DNA from: Mesorhizobium sp. WSM3626
Lineage (GTDB): Bacteria > Pseudomonadota > Alphaproteobacteria > Rhizobiales > Rhizobiaceae
Length of the DNA: 36,271 nucleotides
Assembly (NCBI RefSeq): GCF_000513935.1
Contig: NZ_AZUY01000058.1
Span: 1,143-37,413 of the forward strand
Reading direction: 5' to 3'
Translations under genes and position numbers: made by a program
Part shown: positions 1-7,684 of the stretch, one piece after another
Layout of the letters: every line of letters starts with the position of its first letter
Position numbering within the stretch: the stretch's first letter is position 1
The notes under the pieces: model-generated
Seen by the model: the letters and a program-made list of their open reading frames with translations, nothing else
What the model was told of the DNA's origin: nothing
The model's database searches: none

Positions 1-935
1 ACGCCGCCGGCCCCGGCCACGGCAAGGCGGTGATCTCCTCCTACATGGTGGCAAACGAAGTGGCGCTGAAGCGCGGCATCCTGTTGTCCTTCGTCTCGGC
101 TCTGTTGCAGGGCCTGACGGCGATCCTGGTGATGCTGCTGGCCTATTTCGTCCTGCGCGGCACCACCATCTCGATGACCGATGCGGCCTGGTTCATGGAG
201 ATCATGAGCTTTGCCCTGGTCACCCTCTTTGGCGCCTGGCTTTTGTGGCGCAAGCTCGGTCCAGCCGTCCTGCGCCTGTTTGGCAAGGGGCCGGCCTACA
301 GCCTGTCCGCGGCTCACGCAGGTCATTCCCACGCGGGCCATTCTCATGCCGGCGGCCATTCGCATGGCGCCCACGACCATGCTGCGCACGCACATTCCCA
401 TGCACTTCACGCGCATGACGACCATGACCATGCGCATGGCCATTCGCACGATCACCACGACGACCACGGCGCGCACGACCACCATCACGCCCATGGCGGG
501 CACGACCATGGCGCGCACGATCATGCGCATCGCGACCACGCCAGCGGCGAGGTCTGCGAAACCTGCGGCCACTCGCATGCACCCGATCCGGCGCTGCTGT
601 CGGGCGACCGCTTCGATTGGCGCACGGCATGGTCGGCGGTGGCTGCGGTCGGCATCCGCCCCTGCTCCGGCGCGCTGATCGTCCTGAGCTTCGCGCTTCT
701 CAACGGGCTCTGGCTCGGCGGCCTGCTGTCGGTGCTGGCGATGTCGATTGGAACCGCCATCACCGTCTCGGCGCTGGCGACGCTGGCCGTGACAGCCAAG
801 AACTGGGCGGTGTATTTCGCCGGCGACGGCCGCATGGGCAACCGCATCCACTCGATCGTCGAGATCGGTGGCGCGGCCTTCGTGTTCCTGTTTGGACTGC
901 TGTTGCTGTCAGCGAGCCTGACGGGCGGCGTCTAG
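1..935 (+). CDS. NicO/RcnA-type nickel/cobalt transporter, 5' end cut by the window
   Basis: The reading frame is already open at base 3 and starts with the family signature PGHGKA, so the true start lies upstream and the ATG at 30 is internal. About 310 residues are visible. Two hydrophobic segments come first, then a loop of about 95 residues with 35 histidines (HDH, HSH and HAH repeats) ending in a CETCGH motif, then the second family signature GIRPCSGAL and further membrane segments. NicO proteins move Ni2+ or Co2+ across the inner membrane; the direction cannot be read from sequence. The loop probably binds or buffers metal. It faces denD convergently with only 40 bases between them. A second histidine-rich metal transporter lies 1.3 kb away. 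The family call is firm; the substrate is inferred from the family. Confidence 0.9.
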   Translation, partial: AAGPGHGKAVISSYMVANEVALKRGILLSFVSALLQGLTAILVMLLAYFVLRGTTISMTDAAWFMEIMSFALVTLFGAWLLWRKLGPAVLRLFGKGPAYSLSAAHAGHSHAGHSHAGGHSHGAHDHAAHAHSHALHAHDDHDHAHGHSHDHHDDHGAHDHHHAHGGHDHGAHDHAHRDHASGEVCETCGHSHAPDPALLSGDRFDWRTAWSAVAAVGIRPCSGALIVLSFALLNGLWLGGLLSVLAMSIGTAITVSALATLAVTAKNWAVYFAGDGRMGNRIHSIVEIGGAAFVFLFGLLLLSASLTGGV

Positions 936-975
936 ACCCATCCAACCCATTGGAACGGGATAGGCGCCGCAACGC

Positions 976-1953
976 CTAACCGGCGATCTTGCCGCCCAGC
1001 TCATCCTCGATATGAACGCGGATGATCTCATCAAAACTTTTCTCGGCGCTGAAGCCAAGCTCCCTTGACCGCCGTGCCTCGAACCGGGTCGGCCAGCCCT
1101 TGACGATCGCCCAGATCGTCTCGTCGGGCACCTCGCGGATCAGGCTTGCCGCCTTCGATCCGGCGATGCGTTCCAGCGCCTCGATCTGCTCGCCGACGGT
1201 GACGGCGACGCCCGGCATCGTCAGGTTGCGGCGCGGCCCGACGGCGGCACCGTCGATGCCAGCCGCGTGGATCAGGAAATTCACCGCAGAACGCGGGCTG
1301 GCATGGGTGTGCAGCACCGAGCGCGGCACCGGCAGGATCGCCTCCTGCCCGCTCAGCGGTTCGCGGATAATGCCGGAGAAGAAGCCGGAGGCCGCCTTAT
1401 TCGGCTTGCCCGGCCGCACGCAGATCGTCGGCAGCCGGATGCCGATGCCATCGAAAAAGCCGCGCCTTGAATAATCGGCGAGCAGCGCTTCGCTCATCTG
1501 CTTCTGCGTGCCGTAGGAGGTCAGCGGCGTCGGGTGGAATTCGTCCGGAATGACATCCGGGAACGGCGCGCCGAACACCGCGATCGACGAGGTGAAGACG
1601 ACGCGCGGCGCGAACCCCGCCAGGCGGATGGCGTCGAACAGCGCGCGCGTGCCGTCGAGGTTGACGCGGTAGCCGAGTTCGAAATTCGCTTCCGCCTCAC
1701 CCGACACGATGCCGGCGAGGTGGAAGACGACGTCCGGCCGCGACGCAACCAGGCTTTCCGCGGCGCCTGCTTCGGCAAGGTCACCCGTGTGCGGTGCGAC
1801 GCTGACGCCGTCCATGGCTGGCGCCTGCGCCGGCACGATGTCATGCAGATCGAGCGCGGTGATCTTCTTGCCGCGCAGTGTGCCGTCCTTGGCCAGCCGG
1901 GCGATGAGTTTGCGGCCGACCATGCCCGCCGCGCCAGTGATCAGAATGCGCAT
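976..1953 (-). CDS. denD: D-erythronate dehydrogenase (NAD-dependent epimerase/dehydratase family)
   Basis: This 325-residue protein has an extended-SDR Rossmann fold: glycine-rich GAAGMVGRKL near residues 7-16, FHLAGIVSG near residue 76, and the catalytic Tyr-x3-Lys in SYGTQKQMSEALLADY. LPTICVRPGKPNKAASGF is typical of DenD proteins, which oxidise D-erythronate at C2 in four-carbon sugar-acid breakdown. The partner kinase (DenK) and isomerase genes are not in the window, so the substrate rests on family resemblance. The Shine-Dalgarno sequence AAGGG overlaps the TAA stop of the small membrane-protein gene 12 bases upstream, so the two are probably translationally coupled. It is the last gene of the minus-strand operon starting near 3952. 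A related NAD-dependent epimerase is the main alternative. Confidence 0.8.
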   Translation of the reverse strand: MRILITGAAGMVGRKLIARLAKDGTLRGKKITALDLHDIVPAQAPAMDGVSVAPHTGDLAEAGAAESLVASRPDVVFHLAGIVSGEAEANFELGYRVNLDGTRALFDAIRLAGFAPRVVFTSSIAVFGAPFPDVIPDEFHPTPLTSYGTQKQMSEALLADYSRRGFFDGIGIRLPTICVRPGKPNKAASGFFSGIIREPLSGQEAILPVPRSVLHTHASPRSAVNFLIHAAGIDGAAVGPRRNLTMPGVAVTVGEQIEALERIAGSKAASLIREVPDETIWAIVKGWPTRFEARRSRELGFSAEKSFDEIIRVHIEDELGGKIAG

Positions 1954-1965
1954 GTCCGATATCCC

Positions 1966-2178
1966 TTACTTGTCCCGATTTTTGCGCTGGCTGCGCGCGC
2001 GCAGCCAGAACACCAAGAAGAACGCCAGCACGAAGGCGGTGCCGAAGATACCCGCCAGCACGGTCGAATAGTTGCCGAGTGCCAACATCACGGTCGGCAG
2101 GTAGAATGCGGCAATGCCGAACAGAAGCATGATCCAGACCGCCGCGATGGCCGCATTGCGCGTGTCGCGGTCCATCAT
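1966..2178 (-). CDS. Small hypothetical inner-membrane protein
   Basis: This 70-residue ORF has two hydrophobic helices (about residues 10-30 and 38-58), separated by a short polar turn, and a strongly basic tail (RARSQRKNRDK) that predicts a cytoplasmic C-terminus. I do not recognise a named family. Support for a real gene: its stop codon is built into the Shine-Dalgarno sequence of denD, it lies in line with the operon, and the protein is a clean two-helix membrane protein. Two adjacent Met codons open the ORF and neither has a strong ribosome site, so the start is uncertain by one residue. An accessory or regulatory role for the neighbouring CDF transporter or DenD is possible but unsupported. 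Confidence 0.6.
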   Translation of the reverse strand: MMDRDTRNAAIAAVWIMLLFGIAAFYLPTVMLALGNYSTVLAGIFGTAFVLAFFLVFWLRARSQRKNRDK

Positions 2179-2243
2179 GCCGGACCGGAGCGGCGATCGT
2201 TCATCGGGCTGAGTTTCAAAGCTGGAGAACTCCTGAGGCAGGT

Positions 2244-2265
2244 CCGATCAATGATCATCGATCGG
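2244..2265. repeat. 22-bp imperfect palindrome between the CDF gene and the small membrane gene
   Basis: Arms CCGATC and GATCGG flank the self-complementary core ATGATCAT, with one mismatched pair. It begins three bases beyond the CDF stop codon and 66 bases upstream of the next start. There is no T-run, so an operator or mRNA-stabilising hairpin is as likely as a terminator. Confidence 0.45.
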
Positions 2266-2267
2266 GC

Positions 2268-3251
2268 CTAGTGACAGTGGCCGTGATGCGGAGCCGCATC
2301 GTGCCCGTGCTTATGGTCGTGGCCGTCGCCATCGTCGGCGCAGTGGCCGAATTCCGGTTCCACGGTGGCATGGCTGATGCCGTGCTCGCTGGCAAGCCGC
2401 TTCTTGATGGCGCTGACCGCCTGATGCGCGTCGACGCCCTCGTCAAGGCAAGCGTGCAGGGTCGCCATGCTGCTCGTGCCGTCGATCGACCAGATATGCA
2501 TATGGTGCACTTCGCGCACGCCCCGGACGGTTGTCTGGATATCCCCGGCGATCAGGTCGCGGTCGAGGCTTGGCGGCACGCCTTCGAGCAGGACGTGGGC
2601 GGCGGCGCGCATCAGCGACCAGGCGGTGGACAGGATCAGCAGCGAGACCAGCACGGACAGGATCGGGTCGATCGGCGTCCAGCCGGTCGCCAGGATGACC
2701 AGTGCCGCCACGATCGCGGCGGCAGAGCCGAGCAGATCGCCAAGCACATGCAGGATGGCGCCGCGCATGTTGAGGTTGTCTCGATCGCCGCCATGCAGCA
2801 CCAGGAAGGAGCCTATATTGACCAGCAGGCCGAGGATCGCCACCACCAGCATCGGACCGCCCAGCACCGGTGCAGGTGTCAGCAGGCGATTCCATGCCTC
2901 GTAGACGATCCACAGCGCGATGACGAAGATGGCGATGCCGTTGGTGTAAGCCACCAGCGTCTTGACCCGGCCGAAGCCGTAGGTGAGCTGGCCGGTCGCC
3001 GGCCGGCCTGCCAGATGGAAGGCATACCAGGCCAGGCCGAGCGCAATGGCGTCGGCGAGCATGTGGCCGGCATCGGCCAGCAGCGCCAGCGACCCCGTAA
3101 ACAGGCCGCCGAGCGCCTCGGCGACCATGAAGCCGGCGGTAAGGCAAGCCGCGATCAGCACGCGCTTCTTGTCGCTCGAGCCATGCACATGGCCAGCGCC
3201 GTGATCGTGCCCGCCGTGGTCGTGCCCGCCGTGGTCGTGGGTATGGGCCAA
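2268..3251 (-). CDS. Cation diffusion facilitator (CDF) family metal exporter
   Basis: A 327-residue CzcD/ZitB-like CDF protein, which exchanges Zn2+, Co2+ or similar ions for protons at the inner membrane. The N-terminus is a histidine-rich tail (HDHGGHDHGGHDHGAGHVHG), followed by six hydrophobic segments with the family metal site ALLADAGHMLADAIALGLAW (HxxxD, about residues 58-77). A cytoplasmic C-terminal domain carries HHMHIWSIDG and a second histidine-rich tail ending GHCH. The start codon is TTG at 3251, chosen because GGGAG lies 8 bases upstream and the histidine-rich N-terminus is typical. The gap to the upstream GNAT stop is 14 bases, so they share a transcript. In rhizobia related CDF proteins (DmeF, EmfA) export Co/Ni or Mn; which ion applies here is not readable. 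Confidence 0.92.
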   Translation of the reverse strand: MAHTHDHGGHDHGGHDHGAGHVHGSSDKKRVLIAACLTAGFMVAEALGGLFTGSLALLADAGHMLADAIALGLAWYAFHLAGRPATGQLTYGFGRVKTLVAYTNGIAIFVIALWIVYEAWNRLLTPAPVLGGPMLVVAILGLLVNIGSFLVLHGGDRDNLNMRGAILHVLGDLLGSAAAIVAALVILATGWTPIDPILSVLVSLLILSTAWSLMRAAAHVLLEGVPPSLDRDLIAGDIQTTVRGVREVHHMHIWSIDGTSSMATLHACLDEGVDAHQAVSAIKKRLASEHGISHATVEPEFGHCADDGDGHDHKHGHDAAPHHGHCH

Positions 3252-3265
3252 ATGACAAACTCCCG

Positions 3266-3952
3266 TTAAGCGCCGAATTCCGCGCGAAAATCCTCCAGGC
3301 GGCGCTTCTGCTGGCCATCGGCGTCGAAGTTGGCTGGATCGAGCCAGGCTTCATAAGCCTTGCACAGAGCTGGCCATTCCTTGTCGATGATCGAATACCA
3401 CGCGGTGTCGCGGTTTTCACCCTTGACGATGAGATGCTGGCGGAAAATGCCCTCGAATTTGAAGCCGAACCGTTCCGCCGCGCGCTTCGACGGCTCGTTG
3501 CGGTTGTTGCACTTCCATTCGTAGCGGCGATAGCCGAGTTCGTCGAAGATGTATTTCATGAACAGGAACTGCGCTTCCGTCGCCGCCGGCTTGCGCGAGA
3601 TGAGCGGTCCCCAGTAGATGTTGCCGATCTCGATGACGCCATAGGCCGGATCGATGCGCATCAACGTCTGGCGTCCCGCGATCCTGCCGCTCGCCTTGTC
3701 GATGACCGCGAAGAACAGTGGATCCTCGCTGGCCTCCACCTTGTCCAGCCAGGGCTGGAAGGCGGCGCGGGTTTCCGGCGGATAATCGGGCAGCCAGGCG
3801 AAGCGGCCGTCGACATCGGCTACGGAAGACGCTTCATAGAGGCCGTCGCCGTGCTTCGCGGCACTCAGCGGCTCGAGCCTGACATAGCGGCCCTCCAGCA
3901 CCTTGCGCTCGGGCCGCGGACGCGGTTGCCAGTCTTTGAGATTTTCCGACAC
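3266..3952 (-). CDS. GNAT family N-acetyltransferase (RimJ/RimL-like)
   Basis: A 228-residue protein starting at the GTG at 3952. That start is chosen because GGAG lies 6 bases upstream and the longer frame, up to 4111, would run into the divergent aminotransferase gene with a non-homologous leader. The N-terminus has the RimJ/RimL opening LEGRYVRLEPL, followed by FFAVIDKASGRIAGRQTLMR, IGNIYWGPLISRKPAATEAQ (acetyl-CoA binding region), and YEWKCNNRNEPSKRAAERFG, the usual asparagine/serine segment of this subfamily. It probably transfers acetyl groups from acetyl-CoA to an amine or protein N-terminus; the substrate is unknown. It is the first gene of the operon GNAT-CDF-small membrane protein-denD, so its promoter should lie in the 83-base divergent gap. 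Confidence 0.88.
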   Translation of the reverse strand: MSENLKDWQPRPRPERKVLEGRYVRLEPLSAAKHGDGLYEASSVADVDGRFAWLPDYPPETRAAFQPWLDKVEASEDPLFFAVIDKASGRIAGRQTLMRIDPAYGVIEIGNIYWGPLISRKPAATEAQFLFMKYIFDELGYRRYEWKCNNRNEPSKRAAERFGFKFEGIFRQHLIVKGENRDTAWYSIIDKEWPALCKAYEAWLDPANFDADGQQKRRLEDFRAEFGA

Positions 3953-4035
3953 CGAAAGCTCCAATCCGTTTGACTTTTGCGAGCGGACGCTCACAAAAAC
4001 GCTGCCGCACAGTAAGAACCACAGGGACGGGAAAA

Positions 4036-5220
4036 ATGCTCCACACGATTTCGGCCTTCGACCGTCTCGGCGAGGAAAATGCGTTCGCGGTGCTGGCGCG
4101 AGCAACGGCACTTGCCCAACAGGGCCGCGACATCGTCAACCTCGGCATCGGCCAGCCAGACTTCAAGACGCCGCAGCACATCGTCGAGACGGCGATCAAG
4201 GCGTTGCGTGACGGCCACCATGGCTACACGCCGGCCAACGGCCTTTTGGCGACGCGCGAGGCGGTGGTGCGCCGCACGCTGACCACCACCGGCGTCGAAA
4301 TCTCGCCTGAGGCGGTGATGATCATGCCCGGCGGCAAGCCGACCATGTTCGCCGCCATCCTGATGTTCGGCGAACCGGGCGCCGAGATCCTCTATCCCGA
4401 CCCCGGCTTTCCCATCTACCGCTCGATGATCGAATTCACCGGTGCGACCCCCGTTCCCGTGCCGATGCGCGAGGAAAACGGCTTCGCCTTCTCGGCGCAA
4501 GAGACACTGGCGCTGATTACGCCGAAGACCAGGCTCCTGATCCTCAACTCGCCGGCCAACCCGACCGGTGGCGTCACGCCCCGGGCCGAGATTGAAAAAC
4601 TAGTCAAGGGGCTGGAGAAGCACCCAGATGTCGCCATCCTCTCCGACGAGATCTACGATGTCATGACCTATGACGGCGAGACGCATTGCTCGCTGCTCGG
4701 CTTTCCCGAGATCCGCGACCGGCTGATCGTGCTCAACGGCTGGTCGAAGACCTGGGCGATGACCGGCTGGCGCATGGGCTGGTCGATCTGGCCGAACGGC
4801 GACAAGGGCGGCCATCTCTACGATAAGGTGCGCAAGCTGGCGGTCAATTGCTGGTCCTGCGTCAACGCGCCGAGCCAGTTCGCCGGCATCGCCGCGATCG
4901 ACGGCCCGCAGGACGATGTCGACAAGATGATGCGCGCCTTCGACAACCGCCGGAAGATCGTGGTCGACGGCCTGAACGCCCTGCCAAACGTCTCCTGCAT
5001 CACGCCCAAGGGCGCATTCTATGCCTTCCCAAATGTCTCGAAAACCGGTTGGAAGGCCAAGAAGCTCGCCTCGGCGCTGCTCGACGAGGCCGGTGTGGCG
5101 CTGATCGGCGGCCCCGATTTCGGCATTCTCGGCGAAGGCTATATCAGGCTCTCCTACGCCAATTCCGAAGAGAACATCCTGCGCGCCCTGGAACGGATTG
5201 GAGCGTTTCTGGCGAAGTGA
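4036..5220 (+). CDS. PLP-dependent class I/II aminotransferase
   Basis: 394 residues, starting at the ATG at 4036, which follows a GGGACGGG ribosome site. Fold-type I features are all visible: VNLGIGQPDFKTP near residue 35, the glycine-rich MIMPGGKPTMFAA segment, NSPANPTGG (PLP/substrate contacts), LSDEIYDVMTYDGE (Asp and Tyr contacting the cofactor), the Schiff-base lysine in NGWSKTWAMTGWRMGWS (about residue 238), and a C-terminal arginine in GYIRLSYANS for the substrate carboxylate. It transfers an amino group between an amino acid and a 2-oxo acid in the cytosol; aspartate- or aromatic-type specificity cannot be settled. It is transcribed divergently from the GNAT gene and seems monocistronic, with about 150 bases before the next gene. 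Confidence 0.93.
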   Translation: MLHTISAFDRLGEENAFAVLARATALAQQGRDIVNLGIGQPDFKTPQHIVETAIKALRDGHHGYTPANGLLATREAVVRRTLTTTGVEISPEAVMIMPGGKPTMFAAILMFGEPGAEILYPDPGFPIYRSMIEFTGATPVPVPMREENGFAFSAQETLALITPKTRLLILNSPANPTGGVTPRAEIEKLVKGLEKHPDVAILSDEIYDVMTYDGETHCSLLGFPEIRDRLIVLNGWSKTWAMTGWRMGWSIWPNGDKGGHLYDKVRKLAVNCWSCVNAPSQFAGIAAIDGPQDDVDKMMRAFDNRRKIVVDGLNALPNVSCITPKGAFYAFPNVSKTGWKAKKLASALLDEAGVALIGGPDFGILGEGYIRLSYANSEENILRALERIGAFLAK

Positions 5221-5372
5221 GGCTCAGCGTCCGCCGCGCGAGCCCAGATAGGGTGCCGCCGCCTTCCATGACGGTGTCATGAGCCGTCCGGAGGCGCTTG
5301 GCCAAGGCTGGGCGGGCAGGCCGAAAACGGCTACGACTTCCCTGCATCAGGGACCAAATGAGGGAATCTCGG

Positions 5373-5747
5373 ATGTTCTATGCAATCCTCGCCTATCACG
5401 TGGAAGACGCGATCAAGGCGATGACGCCGCAGGAAGATACGGCGCTGATGGCCGAGTTGCTGAAGATAAACACCCGGCTTCACGAGGAAGGCACGCTTGG
5501 ACCGTCCGCGCGTCTGGGGGCAACACAGGATGCCTGCACCCTGCGCGGCCCAGGCGACGGCATGATTGTCGACGGCCCCTTCGCCGAAACCAAGGAACAG
5601 TTGCTCGGCCTCTATGTCGTCGACTGCGCCACGAGAGAGGACGCCATCGCGATCGCCCGCGACCTTCGCCGCGTCAATCCTACCGCCGTTTACGAGATCA
5701 GGCCCATTTTGCTTTTCAAGCCCGGCGTGCCGCTGGCTGGCAAATGA
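5373..5747 (+). CDS. YCII/DGPF-domain protein
   Basis: A 124-residue cytosolic protein with the family hallmark DGPFAETKEQLLG (about residues 68-80) and a ferredoxin-like layout. DGPF proteins often sit beside ECF sigma factors, but no sigma factor is present here and their activity is unknown. I start at the ATG at 5373 because AGGGA lies 7 bases upstream and the family usually begins M-(K/F)-(Y/F)-hydrophobic. An in-frame ATG 15 bases earlier is possible. A second, shorter member of the wider YCII superfamily lies at 19190. It ends 27 bases before the convergent SDR gene, with a hairpin between them. Confidence 0.88.
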   Translation: MFYAILAYHVEDAIKAMTPQEDTALMAELLKINTRLHEEGTLGPSARLGATQDACTLRGPGDGMIVDGPFAETKEQLLGLYVVDCATREDAIAIARDLRRVNPTAVYEIRPILLFKPGVPLAGK

Positions 5748-5748
5748 A

Positions 5749-5770
5749 CCGGCGGCGAAAGCCCTGCCGG
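5749..5770. terminator. Hairpin between convergent YCII and SDR genes
   Basis: CCGGCGGC and GCC-CT-GCCGG pair around a GAAA tetraloop, with a two-base bulge. It fills the 27-base gap between two convergent stop codons, so a bidirectional terminator role is reasonable. There is no good T-run on either side. Confidence 0.45.
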
Positions 5771-5774
5771 CGGC

Positions 5775-6530
5775 TCACCCGCGCCCGACGAATGGCATCT
5801 TGGTCGCCATCACCGTCATGAACAGCACGTTGGCGTCGAGCGGTAGGCTGGCCATGTGCACGACCGCATCGGCGACGCGCTGGACATCCATCACCGCTTC
5901 GGCGGCGATCGAGCCATTGGCCTGCGGCACGCCGACGGTCATCGGCTGCGCCATGTCGGTCAGCGCATTGCCGATGTCGATCTGGCCGCAGGCGATGTCA
6001 AAGGGGCGGCCATCCAGCGCCAGCGTCTTGGTCAACCCCCTAATGGCGTGCTTGGTCGCCGTATAGGGGACGGAGCCCGGACGGGGCGCATAAGCCGACA
6101 CCGAACCGTTGTTGATGATACGGCCGCCCATCGGCTTCTGCTTGCGCATGGCGCCGAAGGCGGCGCGCGCGCACAGGAACGAGCCGGTGAGATTGACGCC
6201 GACGATATCGTTCCACACCTCGACCGGTATCTCGTCGATGGGCGTCGACTTGTAGCCCATGCCGGCATTGTTGAAGAGCAGGTCGACGCGGCCGAAAGCC
6301 TCCGCCACCGTCTCGAACAGATCGTCGACCTCGCCGGCCTTGCTGATGTCGCAGGAAACCGCCAAAGCCCTGGCCTCGGTCGGGCCGATCTCGGCGATCG
6401 CGGCATCCAGCACCGGCTTGCGGCGCCCGCAGAACACCGTGTTCCAGCCCGCCTGGAGCAATGCCGTGGCGACGCTCTTGCCGATCCCGGTGCCGGCGCC
6501 GGTGACGATGGCGGTTTTTTGCTCGGTCAT
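5775..6530 (-). CDS. Short-chain dehydrogenase/reductase (SDR)
   Basis: A classical 251-residue SDR. The NAD(P)-binding TGAGTGIGKS motif is at about residues 11-20, NNAG at about 90, the catalytic serine in NNGSVSAYAP, and Tyr-x3-Lys in PYTATKHAIRG near residue 160. It oxidises or reduces an alcohol/ketone in the cytosol; the substrate is unknown. The start at 6530 is supported by GGAGG 9 bases upstream; the frame running on to 6824 has no such support. The gene is followed head-on by the YCII gene and preceded by 300 bases containing the terminator of the upstream DUF533 gene, so it probably has its own promoter between 6531 and 6694. Confidence 0.92.
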   Translation of the reverse strand: MTEQKTAIVTGAGTGIGKSVATALLQAGWNTVFCGRRKPVLDAAIAEIGPTEARALAVSCDISKAGEVDDLFETVAEAFGRVDLLFNNAGMGYKSTPIDEIPVEVWNDIVGVNLTGSFLCARAAFGAMRKQKPMGGRIINNGSVSAYAPRPGSVPYTATKHAIRGLTKTLALDGRPFDIACGQIDIGNALTDMAQPMTVGVPQANGSIAAEAVMDVQRVADAVVHMASLPLDANVLFMTVMATKMPFVGRG

Positions 6531-6830
6531 GGCAGTTGTCCTCCGGCAGCGCTGTGCGTGCTCGCCTGATCTACAAGTTTGGTTCGGGTGGAGAAGGCAT
6601 CGCAAATGATGGCGGCGATGGCAAGCGCGGCCACCGGGACATGCCCTCGAAAAGTGAAACCCGTTTCTTTGGAGGGAAGCCGGCGAGCGCCGACAAAAAG
6701 GGCGGTCATTGGCGACCGCCCTGATCTGAACCGGGCTTGGGAGGAGGAAAAGCCGATCCGACTGTGTAGAATGATGCGCTTCCTGAGTTAACGAAAGGTA
6801 AACGCCTCCAGGGCCTCTTGCCAATCCGGG
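6531..6830. other. Intergenic region between SDR and DUF533 genes
   Basis: Holds a strong minus-strand terminator (6695-6721) and, downstream of it, the presumed SDR promoter, for which I cannot point to convincing -35/-10 boxes. Short ORFs on either strand lack ribosome sites and family likeness. Confidence 0.5.
6695..6721 (-). terminator. Rho-independent terminator of the DUF533 gene
   Basis: Perfect 8-bp stem GGGCGGTC/GACCGCCC (6700-6707 and 6714-6721) with a six-base loop. On the minus strand it is followed by five T (6695-6699). It lies 110 bases after the DUF533 stop codon. Confidence 0.85.
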
Positions 6831-7568
6831 CTACCAGCGCGGATTGGGTGACGTACCCTTGGCGGCGGGCACTTTCGCCGCCGAAACCGTCGCCTCGACA
6901 TGGTCGATCAGCGCATCCGGCAGGCCAAGCCGCCCGGCAAGCAGGTCGAGGTAACCGCGCTCGGCGCGCGTGTCGGGGTCGATGGTGAGGCGCGACGCCG
7001 TATAGAGCTCGAGCTTCTGCGCGTCGGTCCTGGCGCCGGCCACCAGCGTGTCGAGGTCGAGCGGGCTCTCCAGCTCCGCCATCAGGAATTTTTCCGCATC
7101 GGTGCCGATCCCGGCGAGGTTGAGCTTGCCGGCGATCTTCTGGCGTTCCTCGTCGTCGACATGGCCGTCGGCCTTGGCCGCCGAGATCATCGCCCGGACC
7201 AGGGTCAGCGTGAACTCATCCTCGCCTTGCGGCGCCTGCGAGGGGTGGAAGGCGGTGTCCTTGGGTGGCGGCAGCAATTCCGGCTCGCCGGCGGCGGGCG
7301 CCTGTTCCGGTGCGTTGCCGGCCTTGTAGTTCTGATAGGCCTTGTAGGCGAGACCACCGATGGCGGCCAAGCCGCCGAGCTTCACCGCGGCACCCGTCAC
7401 CTGCCGGCCGGCGCCGGTCCCAAGCAGCACGGCAGCCAGCGCACCGGCGGCCAGCGGATTGTCCTTGGCCATCTGCACCGCTTGCCCGGCCTTGTCGCGG
7501 ACCGTGCCGCTGGTCCCGGGAACTTGCGAGCCGAGCAGATCGTCGAGAAGCTTCTTGGGATCGAACAT
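6831..7568 (-). CDS. DUF533 / TerB-like protein
   Basis: A 245-residue protein. The N-terminus (MFDPKKLLDDLLG) and a glycine/alanine-rich hydrophobic stretch at about residues 43-77 (LAAGALAAVLLGTGAGRQVT onward, ending GGLAYKAYQNYKAG) are typical of DUF533, followed by a Pro/Ala linker. A helical TerB-like domain holds LVRAMISAAKADGHVDDEER, the acidic, possibly metal-binding segment conserved in tellurite-resistance TerB folds. It is probably anchored to the inner membrane; its function is unknown. The start at 7568 has GGAGG five bases upstream. It is 116 bases downstream of trhO on the same strand and is closed by a clear terminator. Confidence 0.85.
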   Translation of the reverse strand: MFDPKKLLDDLLGSQVPGTSGTVRDKAGQAVQMAKDNPLAAGALAAVLLGTGAGRQVTGAAVKLGGLAAIGGLAYKAYQNYKAGNAPEQAPAAGEPELLPPPKDTAFHPSQAPQGEDEFTLTLVRAMISAAKADGHVDDEERQKIAGKLNLAGIGTDAEKFLMAELESPLDLDTLVAGARTDAQKLELYTASRLTIDPDTRAERGYLDLLAGRLGLPDALIDHVEATVSAAKVPAAKGTSPNPRW

Positions 7569-7684
7569 CAATGCCTCCAGGATTTGCCCGGCCGAACGGG
7601 CAGGTTTCGACGCCGAAGACGTAGGTCCCGAAGCTTGATATTGCAATGACAGGCGACCCGGTTTGCCCGGCCCCGGCGCCTCGA

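Noticed and set aside
300..540. Repetitive CAT/CAC-rich DNA resembling a short tandem or CRISPR-like array
   Set aside because: It is the in-frame coding sequence of the histidine-rich loop of the NicO transporter; units are irregular and there are no spacers.
3953..4111. Longer N-terminus for the GNAT protein
   Set aside because: It would overlap the divergent aminotransferase gene by 76 bases, adds an unrelated leader, and the GTG at 3952 has a well-placed GGAG.
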